Below, in pieces: positions 11,331-21,937 of a DNA stretch of 64,000 nt (position 1 is its first letter; each line of letters starts with the position of its first letter). Source of the stretch: Amaurobius ferox. Taxonomy: Eukaryota; Arthropoda; Arachnida; Araneae; Amaurobiidae. The translations under genes and the position numbers were made by a program. Location of the stretch: positions 102,207,455 to 102,271,454 of the forward strand of contig OX578152.1 in assembly GCA_951213105.1 (NCBI GenBank), read 5' to 3'. The notes beneath the pieces were generated by a model. The model had not been told where the DNA came from and did no database searches. It worked only from the letters and a program-made list of their open reading frames with translations.

Positions 11331-11999
11331 TTACCAACAATTTTGTTGCAATCATGCTCGCAAGCAACATATATAAAAATAAAATTTCAATAAATTCATA
11401 AAAACTGTACAATTTTTAAAAATATTATCATCAGATTTATCTTATTGAAAAAATTATTATGCATGCTACAGATCTTCAATTGTTATCCATAACATGTTTA
11501 GATATTTTTGATGTATAGGGGTAAAGATACAAAATAAAATGTCAAGCATGGGAATTCACTCTGCTTGTGGTACTTTAAGACTTATGAGAACCCTAAAATA
11601 AATAAATAACAAATAAATAAATAAAATTGTAAGTTGGACTTCTGTTTGTCTGTTTATTATCTCAACATAAAAAAACCCACTTCTTTTATTCGTGGGGGAA
11701 TTATTATAAAAATAAAAAAATAAAAAAGCTACATATATTGAAACCTCGCCCCAAATTGGGAAGTTCCTTTACACTATATATATTCAGTACGAAGAACGGG
11801 TGAACTGATAGTCAGGAATAGAAATGCATGAAAACGCCGAGTAAAGCCACACACTTAATATATTTCATTGATTTTTTTGTAATTCGCATTGCACATAATT
11901 ATTTTCTTAAATGACAAACACTCAAATATACGATTTTATGTAAAAACGTTGGTACTTTGAACTGAATGTTGGTACTTTGAACTGAACCCTACATCATTT
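11331..11999. other. Spacer, no feature recognised
   Basis: Matches 47,545-47,965 and then 49,740 onward in unit 2; between these unit 2 gained a SINE/MITE cluster. The uninterrupted join here is at tttacactatatatattcag near 11,770. Confidence 0.5.
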
Positions 12000-12300
12000 G
12001 TTGTATGAGCCAGAAAAATAAAATGCGTTTAACCTCAAGAAAAGAGAAAACAATCAAATGCTTCTCTCAGAAATAGAAACGCCTCTCTTTGTGAAAAGTA
12101 TAGGGCTGATTTTTATTTTACTGTTTGTAACCCACTTTCTATTTGTTCATTTGCCTAGAAATTGCGGCAAATATGTTTGCCTCGAATTGATTGGAAAAGA
12201 AGTTGTCTTTAGATGATTGTTTCCACCTCATTGGAATATAGCTGTGGTTGATTTATTCAAATTGTGTTATATTTTAGTGTGTTATTTTAGGCAATTTAGT
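12000..12300 (+). repeat. Module D of the ancient dispersed repeat
   Basis: More diverged than A-C but in the same order: gagccagaaaaataaaatg, cctctctttgtgaaaag, ctatttgttcatttgcctag, gattggaaaagaagtt and a following attcaaattgtgttat. Counterpart at about 49,945-50,250. Confidence 0.5.
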
Positions 12301-13142
12301 ATTCTTAAATCACGAACGCAAGAACATTTGATGGTTATATAACCTTGTCAAAGTATAAAACTATTGCATTAGGGAATTTATTACGAAACCTAAGTTCCCC
12401 ACCGCCTTCCAAACAATGTCTCCCTGTAGATTAAGTTTTTTGTTCATAACTTTAAAGTAAAACTTTCTTTGTTATAGAAGATTTTACTATTTTATTTTAG
12501 AAAATTTGCTCTCTACAGATTAAGATTTCCTGCTCATAGCCTTAAAGATTTATAGGAATATTTATTTCAGAAAATAGATTGATTAAAAAGGGATTTAACA
12601 GCTAAGGGACAAATACAGTAATTCTGCCAACAATTATGAGACTTCAGTGCCCTTTCTTTCACTGCATTCATTTTAAGAGATATTGCAACAACATAATTTT
12701 AGTGAAATACATTTGCATGCAAGCTAAAGTTATATGTGAACTTTTGGCGTAAAGGACATGATTTCCGTTCAACACTTACTGAAATACAGGTAATAAAATT
12801 TATCATATGTGTTTTTTAAATTGATTTACTGTTATTCGGTGATCAAAAATGCAAATAAGTCAGCAGTTTAACCTCAGCAGTTTTATCAGACTGTAAAATT
12901 CTACAAGATTTGATCGTTAATGAAATATGTTCTTTAAATGAATAAACAAAGAATAGATGTTTAGCGCACTTTTGCAAGAATAAATATTTAGCCCATTTTC
13001 GTAATAATAAATATGATAACTAGCAACAGCAATGTCTTAGAATAAACATATTTATTCGACCTATTTTCTCTTTATTATGTAAAATTCTATAACTTATTTT
13101 GCAGATAAATAATTTAAAATGACATGAATTATCTTAATGAAC
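12301..13142. other. Spacer, no feature recognised
   Basis: Aligns with 50,250-50,695 and 51,270-51,660; unit 2 has about 575 extra bases between these that I cannot assign. Confidence 0.5.
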
Positions 13143-13204
13143 AAATAAGTAGGTTCAGTTATATAATCAAGGACACAACATGATAGATAAAAGGTCATTT
13201 AATA

Positions 13205-13290
13205 AAACCATCTCACAAGACATAGCTTTAAAAATTTAAAGCGTTTCGGGCATTACTGTACCCTTCTTCAGAGGCTATACGAACCAGTAA
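13205..13290 (-). ncRNA. Hammerhead-ribozyme-like motif in PLE pseudo-LTR
   Basis: On the minus strand: CTGAAGA (13,265-13,271), a GGG...CCC stem, GAAA (13,244-13,247), then ATGTC with GTC at 13,219-13,221 as a possible cleavage triplet. Hammerheads in PLE pseudo-LTRs are established. One extra A sits between the CTGANGA box and stem II, and stem I pairing is poor, so activity is doubtful. Confidence 0.45.
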
Positions 13291-13656
13291 ACGCGGAATG
13301 CTTATATGTAGACCAGGTCAGCAGACAAATTTACATAAATAAACACAAAATAAAGGTAGTACAAGCAGACTATTAAAATCAATCAATTACAAATACAAAT
13401 TTAGGGGTTATATATAAGAGATTTAATTGAAACAAGTGGTAAATATTTTACAAAGAAAAGACACAATTCAAAAGTGCAGCCAAGCACAATTACAATAAAA
13501 TGATGTTACAGATAACTGTGAAGAGGTTTGACATGTATAGAGTCGATAACAAGTCGCCAGACGTAACTTAAATTTTGAACAGGATCGAAAATACAAATGG
13601 AATCACGGTAGATATAAATAAACAATGATTCATGGAGCAGGATATTATGTGGATTA

Positions 13657-14051
13657 TTACAAATAATTAAAAGGAAGGTTTTTCAAAGACGGACTGAATG
13701 TTATCTTTAACAACACATTGGGCAAGAGCCGTAGAATGTTTACCTTTCCTGACGTCATAACGTGTTCCTTTAACTGGATATCAACATTACGTTTAGTACT
13801 ACCAAGGTAAAATTTATAGTCATTATCAGGAATTAACGGGGGTACAACGTTCACCCGGCATGGCTTTTAAAGTTATCAATATCCCTTAACTTATCGATGC
13901 GAATGCGATTGAATAAGGTAATAATATTAGAGTGAGCTTGTTTGAAACCAAATTCATGGCAAAATTGAACAAGGAGACGGAAAATCTTAGGATGATAAGG
14001 AAAACTGGATCTATGCATGTCAAACCTTTTCACAGTTATCTGTGACATCAT
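13657..14051 (-). pseudogene. PLE linker plus GIY-YIG endonuclease fragment
   Basis: Read from 14,051 downward: a linker (YHPKIFRLLVQFCHEFGFKQ) matching that of the old PLE relic at 650-974, then, after a stop or frame break at about 13,855, NVVPPLIPDNDYKFYLGSTKRNVD and LKEHVMTSGK. The KFYLGSTKR...LKEH pattern is the GIY-YIG nuclease signature of PLEs, which nicks target DNA for reverse transcription. The start of the frame lies inside the right inverted arm. No RT is encoded. A broken remnant. Confidence 0.75.
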
Positions 14052-14269
14052 TTTATTGTAATTGTGCTTGGCTGCATTTTTGAATTGTGTATTTTCTTTG
14101 AAAAATATTTGCCACTTGCTTAAATTAAATCTCTTGGGTATAACCCCTAAATGTATAGTTGATTAATTTTAATAGCCTGCTTGTACTACCATTATTTTGT
14201 GTTTATTTATGCAAATTTGTCTGCTGATCTGGTCTACATATAAGCATTCTGCATTTACTGTTTCGTATA

Positions 14270-14350
14270 GTCACATAATGAAGGATATAGTAATGCCCGA
14301 AAACGCTCTGGATTTTTAAAACTATGTACGTCTTGTAGGATGGTTTTATT
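14270..14350 (+). ncRNA. Hammerhead-ribozyme-like motif, second arm
   Basis: Mirror copy of the motif in the left arm: ATAATGA (decayed CTGATGA, 14,275-14,281), a GG...CC stem, GAAA from 14,299, ACG able to pair with CGT before a GTC at 14,340-14,342, and TTGTAGG after it. Stem I is suggested by TCACA against TTGTGA when both arms are compared. Decayed in the core, so probably inactive. Confidence 0.4.
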
Positions 14351-14439
14351 AAATGACCATTTATCTATGATGTTGTGTCATTGATTTTATAGAATTTAGA
14401 ATAGACGTGATACCACCTTAATTAAATAAGTAGGTATTG

Positions 14440-14770
14440 TGGATTTCCCACAACGGAATGTTTAATATTAAAACTAGTGTTAATTAAACTTTAAAAATAA
14501 AGAAAACGAAAGTTGGTTAATTAAAATGTCCTTAATAAAATGAATTAATGATGTACATAAAATTCATACAACCAAAGCGCTTTCGGACATTATTACGTCC
14601 TTCATCAGTGGCAAACAAGGAAAGTTGGTTAATTAAAATGTCTAATGAAAACATCATTAATAACGTACATAAATTACACATTTTCGTTTTATGTACGTCA
14701 GTAATGGTGTTTTTATTAAAGACATTTAAATTAACCAACTTTAGTTGTCTTCATTTCAAAAGTTTTTGCT
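14440..14770. repeat. PLE pseudo-LTR-like palindrome
   Basis: aaagttggttaattaaaatg...cgtacataaa (from 14,621) and its reverse complement ending at 14,742 form an imperfect 120-bp palindrome, preceded by one more direct copy of the arm at about 14,509-14,570. Counterpart in unit 2 at 51,735-51,985, so it predates the duplication. The arms flank a hammerhead-like core, which suggests an old PLE terminus. Confidence 0.6.
14576..14612 (-). ncRNA. Hammerhead-like core (CTGATGA...GAAA)
   Basis: Minus strand reads CTGATGA (14,602-14,608), stem II GGAC/GTCC with an 8-nt loop, then GAAAGCGC. The core boxes and stem II are intact, but there is one extra A before the stem, and I cannot draw convincing stems I and III. 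The unit 2 equivalent (51,811-51,848) has lost both boxes. Confidence 0.4.
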
Positions 14771-16029
14771 AAATTGACGTTTCTTCCATACAATTTTAGT
14801 TTTAATTAATAGAAATTAGTTGAATACATCTGCATTATGAGATTACATGACCTGTTGCCAGCTTTTACATACTTTAGCGGAAAAAATAAAAATCGTTAAA
14901 AAAATATCATGTAAAAGAAATCTTACACGATATATAATTTTACACCGATACTGATTGTAATACAATTGTAAAAAGTATGGCAAGTGATTGTATGACAAAA
15001 TCCAGTAGAAACACACGCTTCAGATATTACCTGTTATTAGAATAAAATATTCATTCTTTGAAATTCTAAATTTCCTTACAAAGAAGACAAGTTTTTTTTT
15101 TACAGAAACTACCGTTTATTCAATATATGTTCGACATGCGCCTTTATAATTTCCAATAAAACAAATGGTAGATTGCATTTTCAAAAAAGCGATATTTGAG
15201 GTATGAGTAACCGAATATATGCCACAAGCTGTTTGAATTGGATAAGGAAAATGCTTTTGACGTAAAGGAAGGAAATGTTAGGGTTAAGATATATGTTGAT
15301 TCTCAAGCACAATAAACATGGTCATTTTATTTATTTTTTATTTTCTCATATTATTTTATAGAGAAAGTACTGTTATTCGAAAAGTTTTCTATTCGAGTTA
15401 TTGACGGATAAGCAAGACTCCTTTAATTAACACAATTCAAATATTTTTGGAAAGATCCCACCTGTATGTATGCGTGTGTGTATATGTATATGTGTATGAG
15501 GGTGTGTGTAAGTTATTTCTTGTCACCCTTCGTGCAAATGAAATGGGCAATGGTCACTAAGAGTGACAACTGTATAATTAATAAAAATTCTAAATATCAA
15601 AAACCGTTTCAAATCAATGCACGAAAATGGTGCGCAGTTTATAATTCTATAATGATAGAAAATGCGGTATGGAAAACAGTAACTTACCTTTGATCACTGC
15701 ATGTTGCTTTATTTTGAACGTTTATAGACATTTCAAGCTGAAAAGAAATTAATTAAAGCTAGGGTTGTCAAAATTTATTTAATTGAAAATTAAAAAAAAT
15801 CTCACAAATATATTAATCAATCCGTTAATTAACGAAATACCACCCCTACTCTAAGAAATAATTAACAAATCAAATAAAAGTAGCATCATTATTGGCTATT
15901 TGATCCTTCTCGAGCTTCATGTTTACTCCTTTTCTTTGCTCCTTCAGATGCGGCAAACCACTCATACTTTTTTTGAAGAAGCAATCGCAGATTATTTTTT
16001 TTTACCACTGAAAACAGGGCAGTCCTCAA
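14771..16029. other. Spacer with a decayed HINE terminus
   Basis: Aligns with unit 2 until about 15,440 (52,620). A degraded HINE 3' end is visible at about 15,340-15,410. The stretch 15,560-15,780 resembles 60,350-60,520, so another unnamed dispersed repeat is present. No gene. Confidence 0.45.
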
Positions 16030-17053
16030 TTAATTTATTATATTTGAAAACTTAAAACTTCATCGAAAAAAATGAACTTCATTCAAATGACGGCATTAAA
16101 ATATACATTGCCTGGTTTACACATCTCTAAAATGCGATACATTCCCCGGTAATATTTTAAAAATTATCATGGTACTACAATAATTTATTATATTTGAAAA
16201 CTTCATCGAAAACAAATGAACTTTATTCAAATGGCATCATCGAAAGATAAATCGCCTCTACATAAAAGCAGCATTTCATTCATAATTGTTTTAAATTCCT
16301 TTCATTCATCACAATACTATACTAGTTTATTTTATTTAAAAACGTAAAACCATGGAGGTACAAGTAATTTAACTCTATGCTTAAAACTTCATTTAAAAAA
16401 TCGCCTTCTTTGTGTAAAATCAATGAATGCGTCATTCATATCAGTTATATTGCAGACGCCATGAGCTAAATAATTTTGCATTAAGGAAATGCAGCAATTC
16501 TTATACAACTCATTTTACATATTTTGGTGTTTACATTTTCCGTAAGTGAAAATTAGGCTTCGTTGTAGAAATAATCAAATTTGGATGTTCATTTAAACTC
16601 AAATATATTGTAATTGCGTTGTTTCAGAACCTTGATGCACAGAATTTAAGCAAAAATAAAACGATTTTAGGACGGATACAACACTAAATACGAATTAAAA
16701 ATAACCTTAAAAATGACGATTTTGATACAAGATGGCTGCCACATTTTATTTTGAAGTGGGTCACGTGATCTCTTCATATAATGGCCACGTGATCTCTTCA
16801 TATAAAGGGTGCAATTATTATTGTAATTTTTATTTAAAAAATTACTCAATATATTTTGCTGCAATTTTTTTTATACATTTTATGGGATAATTTGAATATT
16901 TCATGAAACTTTCGAAGGAATTTGTGGATTTTTAATTCGCTTAAAAAATGTTTGAAGGATTAGGTCCCATAGGGTTCAATATATTTCATTTTTTCAACCC
17001 TGGTTCAATCCAAAACTAATTGGACTATATTATTCATTTATATTCCCATAGGT
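16030..17053 (+). mobile_element. HINE-4, both ends truncated
   Basis: Matches copies at 23,425, 29,825 and 61,173: repeated phrases such as ttattatatttgaaaactt, catttcattcataa and gtcacgtgatctcttcatat. The terminal hairpin is missing because HINE-2 follows directly at about 17,055. Non-coding. Confidence 0.75.
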
Positions 17054-17054
17054 C

Positions 17055-17826
17055 CCACATGACTTTCCTTATATAATGCAATGAATTTACTACTTTTACA
17101 GTAAAAAAAATAGATTATTTTTATAGTAGTTATTTATATTTCTTCCAAGATATTGAATTTTCGTCAATGAGTCGTCATTTTCCATGTCGTCATCATGAAT
17201 GCGTCATTGATTTAGCGTCACTTATATTTATTTGGCAAGTTTTTCGTTAATTTAGCAGCATTTAAAAAAGTCGCCAAGTTGGCGACATTCCACCAAATTT
17301 GTCACCAAAAGATCGCCAAGCGTTATGGATGAAGAAATAAGTTATACTTACAGCAGATAAATGACTATTGGCGTTCAAATAAAAAAGTATTACTCAAAGT
17401 ATCTTATTTTATGAATGGAACGAGCTAGATATATGAGAATGATGTCACCAAATTTATCACATGGCATTACATATGAAAAGGGAACATGTTTCTCAATAGG
17501 AAATGTTTTTTTTTATTTTATATGACTTTTAGATATTTTTTTAAAAATGTGTAATATCTCGAAAACGGTTAATGTTAGCATTCTGAAATGTATGTCAATC
17601 GTTTTCTAATGAAAAATTACATAAGAAATGTCTATTTGCATAACTTTATTAGCGGTTTTGATTTTTTTAAAATTTCACTCGAAAATTTAGGGGTGTTCGG
17701 AACATTCGATTGCGTAAAAAAGCAATAGACTTTCAGTGTTTACGGATTGTGATTTTTGTACCAAATTTCGTTTGAATCGGTCCATTCGTTCGTCAGTTAT
17801 CGTCTCCACAGTCTCACTGACACACA

Positions 17827-17883
<57 letters not shown>

Positions 17884-18078
17884 TTTCACACACACCATAC
17901 TTTCACACACACACATACTTTCACAGACACACACACACAGACATCACTTCAAAAATGTTTGATTCGCGATCAGGGATGCTTGAAACGTGCTCTCCCGTCG
18001 AAAACTCGAAATTCGAATTTTCGACTCCGTCACAATACTTTCCTTATACATTCTGTATATAAGGAAATAAGGAAAATA
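17055..18078 (+). mobile_element. HINE-2 with long CA tract
   Basis: Begins cccacatgactttccttata (the first ~15 bases of the consensus end are missing), carries tcgccaagttggcgaca, a CA microsatellite (17,819-17,935), the shared module tctcccgtcgaaaactcga and ends in the hairpin ctttccttatacattctgta. The pseudo-ORFs over the CA tract are not genes. Other copies lie at 58,667 and 62,921. Confidence 0.8.
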
Positions 18079-18199
18079 ATAATGCCAACGGGCGAAGCAA
18101 ACACCTAAAATGTGTGCAGAACGAAAACTTGTCTGCTTTCACATTTAGACGTATTTCTAAATCATGGGAAACTAAATACATTGGGGAAGAAGCAATTGG

Positions 18200-18500
18200 A
18201 ACTGGAGAAGAGAAATTTGAATTTGACCTGAGGGGGGTGGGGGGAATAATGAAATGTTTGATACAAAAGACTAGCAATTTTAAAAATACTTTTTTCGATG
18301 TTTATACTGTGTTCGCTATTTGTTTTCCAGTGTAGAGTTCAGGTAATTTAATAAGTTTCTACCTCAGGTGAATCCAAAAAGAGAGGCTTGCTGATAAAGA
18401 TTTTGAATTTCCCCTTTTTGAAATGTTGCAAAGCTTGAAGGCGTTTTGCGTTTGATTTATCAAGTACAATGCTCTTTTTTGTTTTAATACTTTTTTGTTA
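18200..18500 (+). repeat. Module E of the ancient dispersed repeat
   Basis: Contains gatgtttatactgtgttcgc, tatttgttttccagtgtaga, ggtaatttaataagtttcta and cctcaggtga. Counterpart at about 53,340-53,640. Non-coding. Confidence 0.6.
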
Positions 18501-18563
18501 AGGTCATGCTTTCGTTGCAGATGATAACAATATTCATGAACTAGTTTTGCTCTTGTGTGCTCG

Positions 18564-18809
18564 TCAGCATGAAATAAAAATCATGTACCTTGTCAATAAT
18601 AATTTTGGGAAAGGATATATGATATTTCTGCCACGCTTTGCGACCTCGGTGAAATGTCTCTTAACATGGCAATGATTCAATGTCTCTAAAAATAAAATTT
18701 TGGTGGCGTATAAGGCGTTGTATAAATCAGCGTATAGTATGTCACTAAAGCCTGGAAGTTTAAGCAGATTTGCTTCCGATAAATGCTTTTTGTGAATTTT
18801 TTCAACCAT
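18564..18809 (-). other. Unassigned coding-like remnant
   Basis: An open frame of 81 codons (phrases KKHLSEANLLKLPGFSDILY and KILFLETLNHCH). The unit 2 counterpart (about 53,697-53,960) keeps recognisable protein similarity but is frameshifted. I do not recognise a family. It could be a fragment of an old transposon gene or chance. There are no splice or start features to support a host gene. Confidence 0.25.
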
Positions 18810-20198
18810 AAATATTTTCTTGTAATTTTTTGCGTTTATTTACATAATTTTATTTGCGATTTTCTTGAAAAAGAGAAAGACATTTTCATTTATTTATAAA
18901 GTCTCTCATTTCTTCCGACTTATTGAAACATGACACCCCCCTCCCCGCTTTTAGAAATGCTGTTAGAAAGTGGAAAACACGGACATTAGCAGTTACTTAT
19001 TATTTCCTCAAATCTTGTCACATTTTTAAAACTTTTATAGTTTTTGAACGAAGCTGTATTTGTTACCAAACCTGCTGTATTTGCTCGGCAACCTCAATGT
19101 ACAGAATGTACTTTTATTTCAATAGAAAGACCAAACGTGTACACCCCTGGACATTTCCTTACAAATTTATTGTGGTGCTTAAGGACTTTCAATACTGAAT
19201 TCAAATATATTTTCGAAAATGTTTGAAGCGTATTCAGAAGGGCGTTTAACGTGCTCTTGAATCTTGATATTCGATCACGTCAAAATATCGAATTCGTAAT
19301 TTTTGCAAAAATAATATTTTCTCTATGCAATAGTATGATACATCGAATACAAAAAAAATATAATAGCGCTTCCGTTATACGTGCTCTCTTTTTGTGATAA
19401 ATATCAGAAGTTACTCAAATAATATTTACACTTTGGTCAAATTGGACCGTTGTTAAAAACCTCTCGATTCGGGACTTTAAGAAGTCCTTATATGATAGGT
19501 CGAGTACCCGCAGACTAATATTTGAAAGGACTTCTCCTTTCAGAGACTTTCGTTTCTATGGAAACCGATCTTGCTTCGGAATGTTGAAGGAGCTAATCTT
19601 TTTCGTTCGCAGTGTCATTTTTGAAAGTTTGTGGTGACAGATGGAACGAAAGCAGATTGGAATGCTTTTTCGGGCCATTTTGTGTAGTTTATTATATTTA
19701 GCCCTTCCAAGCGACTGAAAAAGTTAAAAGTTAAATTAAATTTCTCGCTATTTTTTAACTTGTCATATTCTTCAAGAAACTTTCACATTATTAGCTAGGA
19801 GTCCCAGATTAGATAGGAGTGACGGTCGAATATTAGAAAGAGAGAAAAAATGATAAGAGAGGCAATTAGAGAATACTTAGCATTTGTCACACCAGGAGGC
19901 CATTTAATTTGTCACACCAGGGGGCTCCGTACTCTGCTCTCTGACGCTCGCTTCGCGAAGTTCCTTCATCCGTCTGCTGCGCAGGCATAATGCGTCCATT
20001 GGAATCTGCTTCTTGTTCGTTAACGCTCACCAATTCTCTAAGCTTAATTCGTTCTTTCACTGCGCCCGTGGACGGGCGTCTCCTGCTCGCCACATAGCGG
20101 GCGTACGCGCTTGACCCCCATTCACTAAACTTGACGACCAAGAAGGAGCTTTAAATCGTTTTCGATGTTAATTCCCAATACAATACGATCAGTTCTGC
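18810..20198. other. Spacer, no feature recognised
   Basis: Aligns with about 53,960-55,210. A HINE-3-like terminus may be present near 19,270-19,350 (atattttctctatgcaatag). A 20-bp phrase around tttgtcacaccagg is repeated at 19,885 and 19,910. No gene seen. Confidence 0.45.
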
Positions 20199-20475
20199 TG
20201 AAGGCGGGATAGCCCAGTGCTTAAGACACGGGGATTGAACTCGAAGGACCCGAGTTTGATCCCTAGCTTTACCCAAACTGTCCCCGTGTTTTTAGGCTAG
20301 TTAAACGTGTGGATCCAAAAGTCTTTTCGAAAGATTGGTCACAGGGAAAGGAGGGTACAGTCCTTGTGGATGTTGCCCCCACTAGGTTCAGGTCTAAATT
20401 GGGTGGCGCTGTCCCGGTCGTCCAAACAGATGTCGCACACCTTTGGGTAGGTCGAATGGTCTGAATCGAAAAAAA
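20199..20475 (+). mobile_element. tRNA-derived SINE, old subfamily (SINE-1)
   Basis: tRNA-like head with A box (tagcccagtgcttaagac) and B box (ggacccgagtttgatccc), body phrases ggtctaaattgggtggc and gtccaaacagatg, ending near ggtctgaatcgaaaa. The same insertion is in unit 2 (55,213-55,490), so it predates the duplication. It relies on a LINE for retroposition. No clear target duplication remains. Confidence 0.85.
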
Positions 20476-21536
20476 TATCGTTTCTGCTTTAGTGGAATTA
20501 TATAACAATGTAAAGAACCGAATCTGAGTTGTAGTAATAACAAGATACATAGTATTTACTTCGAGATTTAATTGACTGCACAACATACCTTTAAAATGTA
20601 AACATATAAAATAATTTCAGTTAAACAGCCAGTTAGCATGCTAAAAGTTCTAACGATCGGATAATGAAAATCGAGATTATGCAATTACCATATTTAATTG
20701 TTTATGGCAGTCAAAAGTCCTAACATTGGTTTCATATTCAACCTATATTTGTACTTAATTTGGTTTCTATCGGTTGAGTACTTTGGAGATACCGTAAATT
20801 AGTTTCACAAGCGTACTATGCGCGTACTAGAACAATTAGAGGAAAATATAATATGTTTTCACAGTTCCATGACAATATTCGTTCCAAATTCTATTTTAAT
20901 CAGTCCAAGGGTTGTCGAGGAATACGAATTACATAAATTTTCTGACACACTGACAGGCAATGAACGGATTCCTGAATAAAGACTGGATTTCTTCATCCTG
21001 TTTCTTCTTCCACATTTTCTGTTATTACAGTATTTTTGCTTTCCACGGTTGTGGAGCTGCGCTCTCTGGCCTCGGCGCTTATATTAGGGATACTACATTT
21101 CATAGGGATTTAGATAGAAACTGATGGCGATTGAAACTAATTTGACGATTTCGAAAGTGATTGATGCCATCTATAATTGTGTTAATTAAATATCGTACGC
21201 TTCTTTAGCAACCGGGCAACACCGGTTAGTTCGTTCTATTTTGTTACAAAATAATAGAGTGTTACTTATCATATTCGACAGTTGCACAGTGCAGAAATAA
21301 ACCGGTGAAAGTGACAAATCGAAACCTTCTCACAAAAGATTTAGTCTGCGCAGTAACAACAAACGTACACTACGTGCAGCGCTGCAAAAGAAATACCCAC
21401 CTAATGCAACATTATCTTGTAAGCATTGAGGCGAGCAGCAGTGAGGTGAACTGGATATTCATTGTAACTTGAACGATCACATTTGGCTCATCGCTGTCTT
21501 TCCTGGCATGTTTTAATTATCTGGATTTTGATCCTT
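20476..21536. other. Spacer, no feature recognised
   Basis: The segmental match to unit 2 ends near 20,590. The rest is unique in the window; I see no gene, RNA or element end. Confidence 0.5.
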
Positions 21537-21552
21537 ACCACCCTGCCTGTAT

Positions 21553-21671
21553 GCCAACGGCCTTACCGTGCTGAAAACACCGGTTCTCGTTATATCAATG
21601 AAGTCAAGCAGCATCGGGCGCGGTTAGTACTTGGGTGGGTGACCACCTGGGAACACCGCGTGCTGTTGGCA
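21553..21671 (+). rRNA. 5S rRNA-like head of composite SINE
   Basis: Full-length 5S-like sequence: starts gccaacggcc, contains ctgaaaacaccggttctcgt, aagtcaagcagcatcgggcg (A-box region) and gggtgggtgaccacctggga (C-box region), and ends gcgtgctgttggca. It differs from a usual arthropod 5S at a few sites (for example tatatcaatgaag). It is part of a retroposon, not an rRNA gene in an array. Confidence 0.85.
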
Positions 21672-21937
21672 CATTTCGGTCGCGGTAGCCCAGTGGTTTG
21701 CGCTCTGGATTTGCACGTTGCCACAACTACCGCCGTGTTCATCCGGAGTACGATCACGTTAAACATATGGGTCCGTAAGTCCTTCCGAGAGGTTGGTGGT
21801 AGGGGAAGGAGGGTACGATCCCTGTGGATGCCTCCCTCACTGGGTTCCGGTCTAAATTGGGTGGCACTTCCCGGCCGTCCAAACAGTTACCTTACACCTT
21901 TCTGGTAGGTCGGACGGTCTGGGTCTCAACAACAACA
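21553..21937 (+). mobile_element. Composite 5S rRNA-tRNA SINE, copy 1
   Basis: A 119-nt 5S sequence (21,553-21,671) is joined through catttcggtcgcgg to a tRNA-derived SINE body with A box (tagcccagtggt), the shared body (ggtctaaattgggtggcact) and a (CAA)n tail. Flanking 14-bp repeats accaccctgc(c/t)... (21,537-21,550 and 21,938-21,951, one mismatch) bracket the whole chimera, so it inserted as one transcript. The tRNA B box present in the copy at 28,172 is deleted here. The 141-codon frame across it is meaningless. Confidence 0.9.

Larger units (their letters stand above)
13155..14423 (-). mobile_element. Compact Penelope-like element with inverted pseudo-LTRs
   Basis: A 1.27-kb insertion flanked by a 12-bp duplication, aaataagtaggt (13,143-13,154 and 14,424-14,435). 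Unit 2 has the unfilled site near 51,660. Two inverted arms of about 369 bp (13,172-13,540 and 14,011-14,379) enclose about 470 bp that encode the C-terminal linker and GIY-YIG domain. PLEs are known to carry pseudo-LTRs in direct or inverted order; here the RT is absent, so the copy is non-autonomous. It postdates the segmental duplication. Confidence 0.8.
1..20590 (+). repeat. Segmental duplication, unit 1
   Basis: Collinear with 35,125-55,500 in the same orientation; the first bases of the window match those from 35,125. The correspondence can be followed through the PLE relic, the ACTATC minisatellite, modules A-E, several HINEs, the palindrome near 14,600 and the old SINE at 20,199. Typical divergence by eye is around ten percent with many indels, so the duplication is old. 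Differences are mostly insertions with recognisable ends. No host gene is evident in either copy. Confidence 0.9.

Noticed and set aside
17736..18062. 108-codon frame rich in Thr-His
   Set aside because: It is the CA microsatellite inside HINE-2 read in frame; not a gene.
21553..21671. Functional 5S rRNA gene
   Set aside because: Flanking duplications and the fused SINE body with CAA tail show a retroposon; no T-run terminator follows the 5S part.
21483..21908. 141-codon frame
   Set aside because: Spans the 5S and tRNA parts of a SINE and unrelated flank; no protein similarity to anything.
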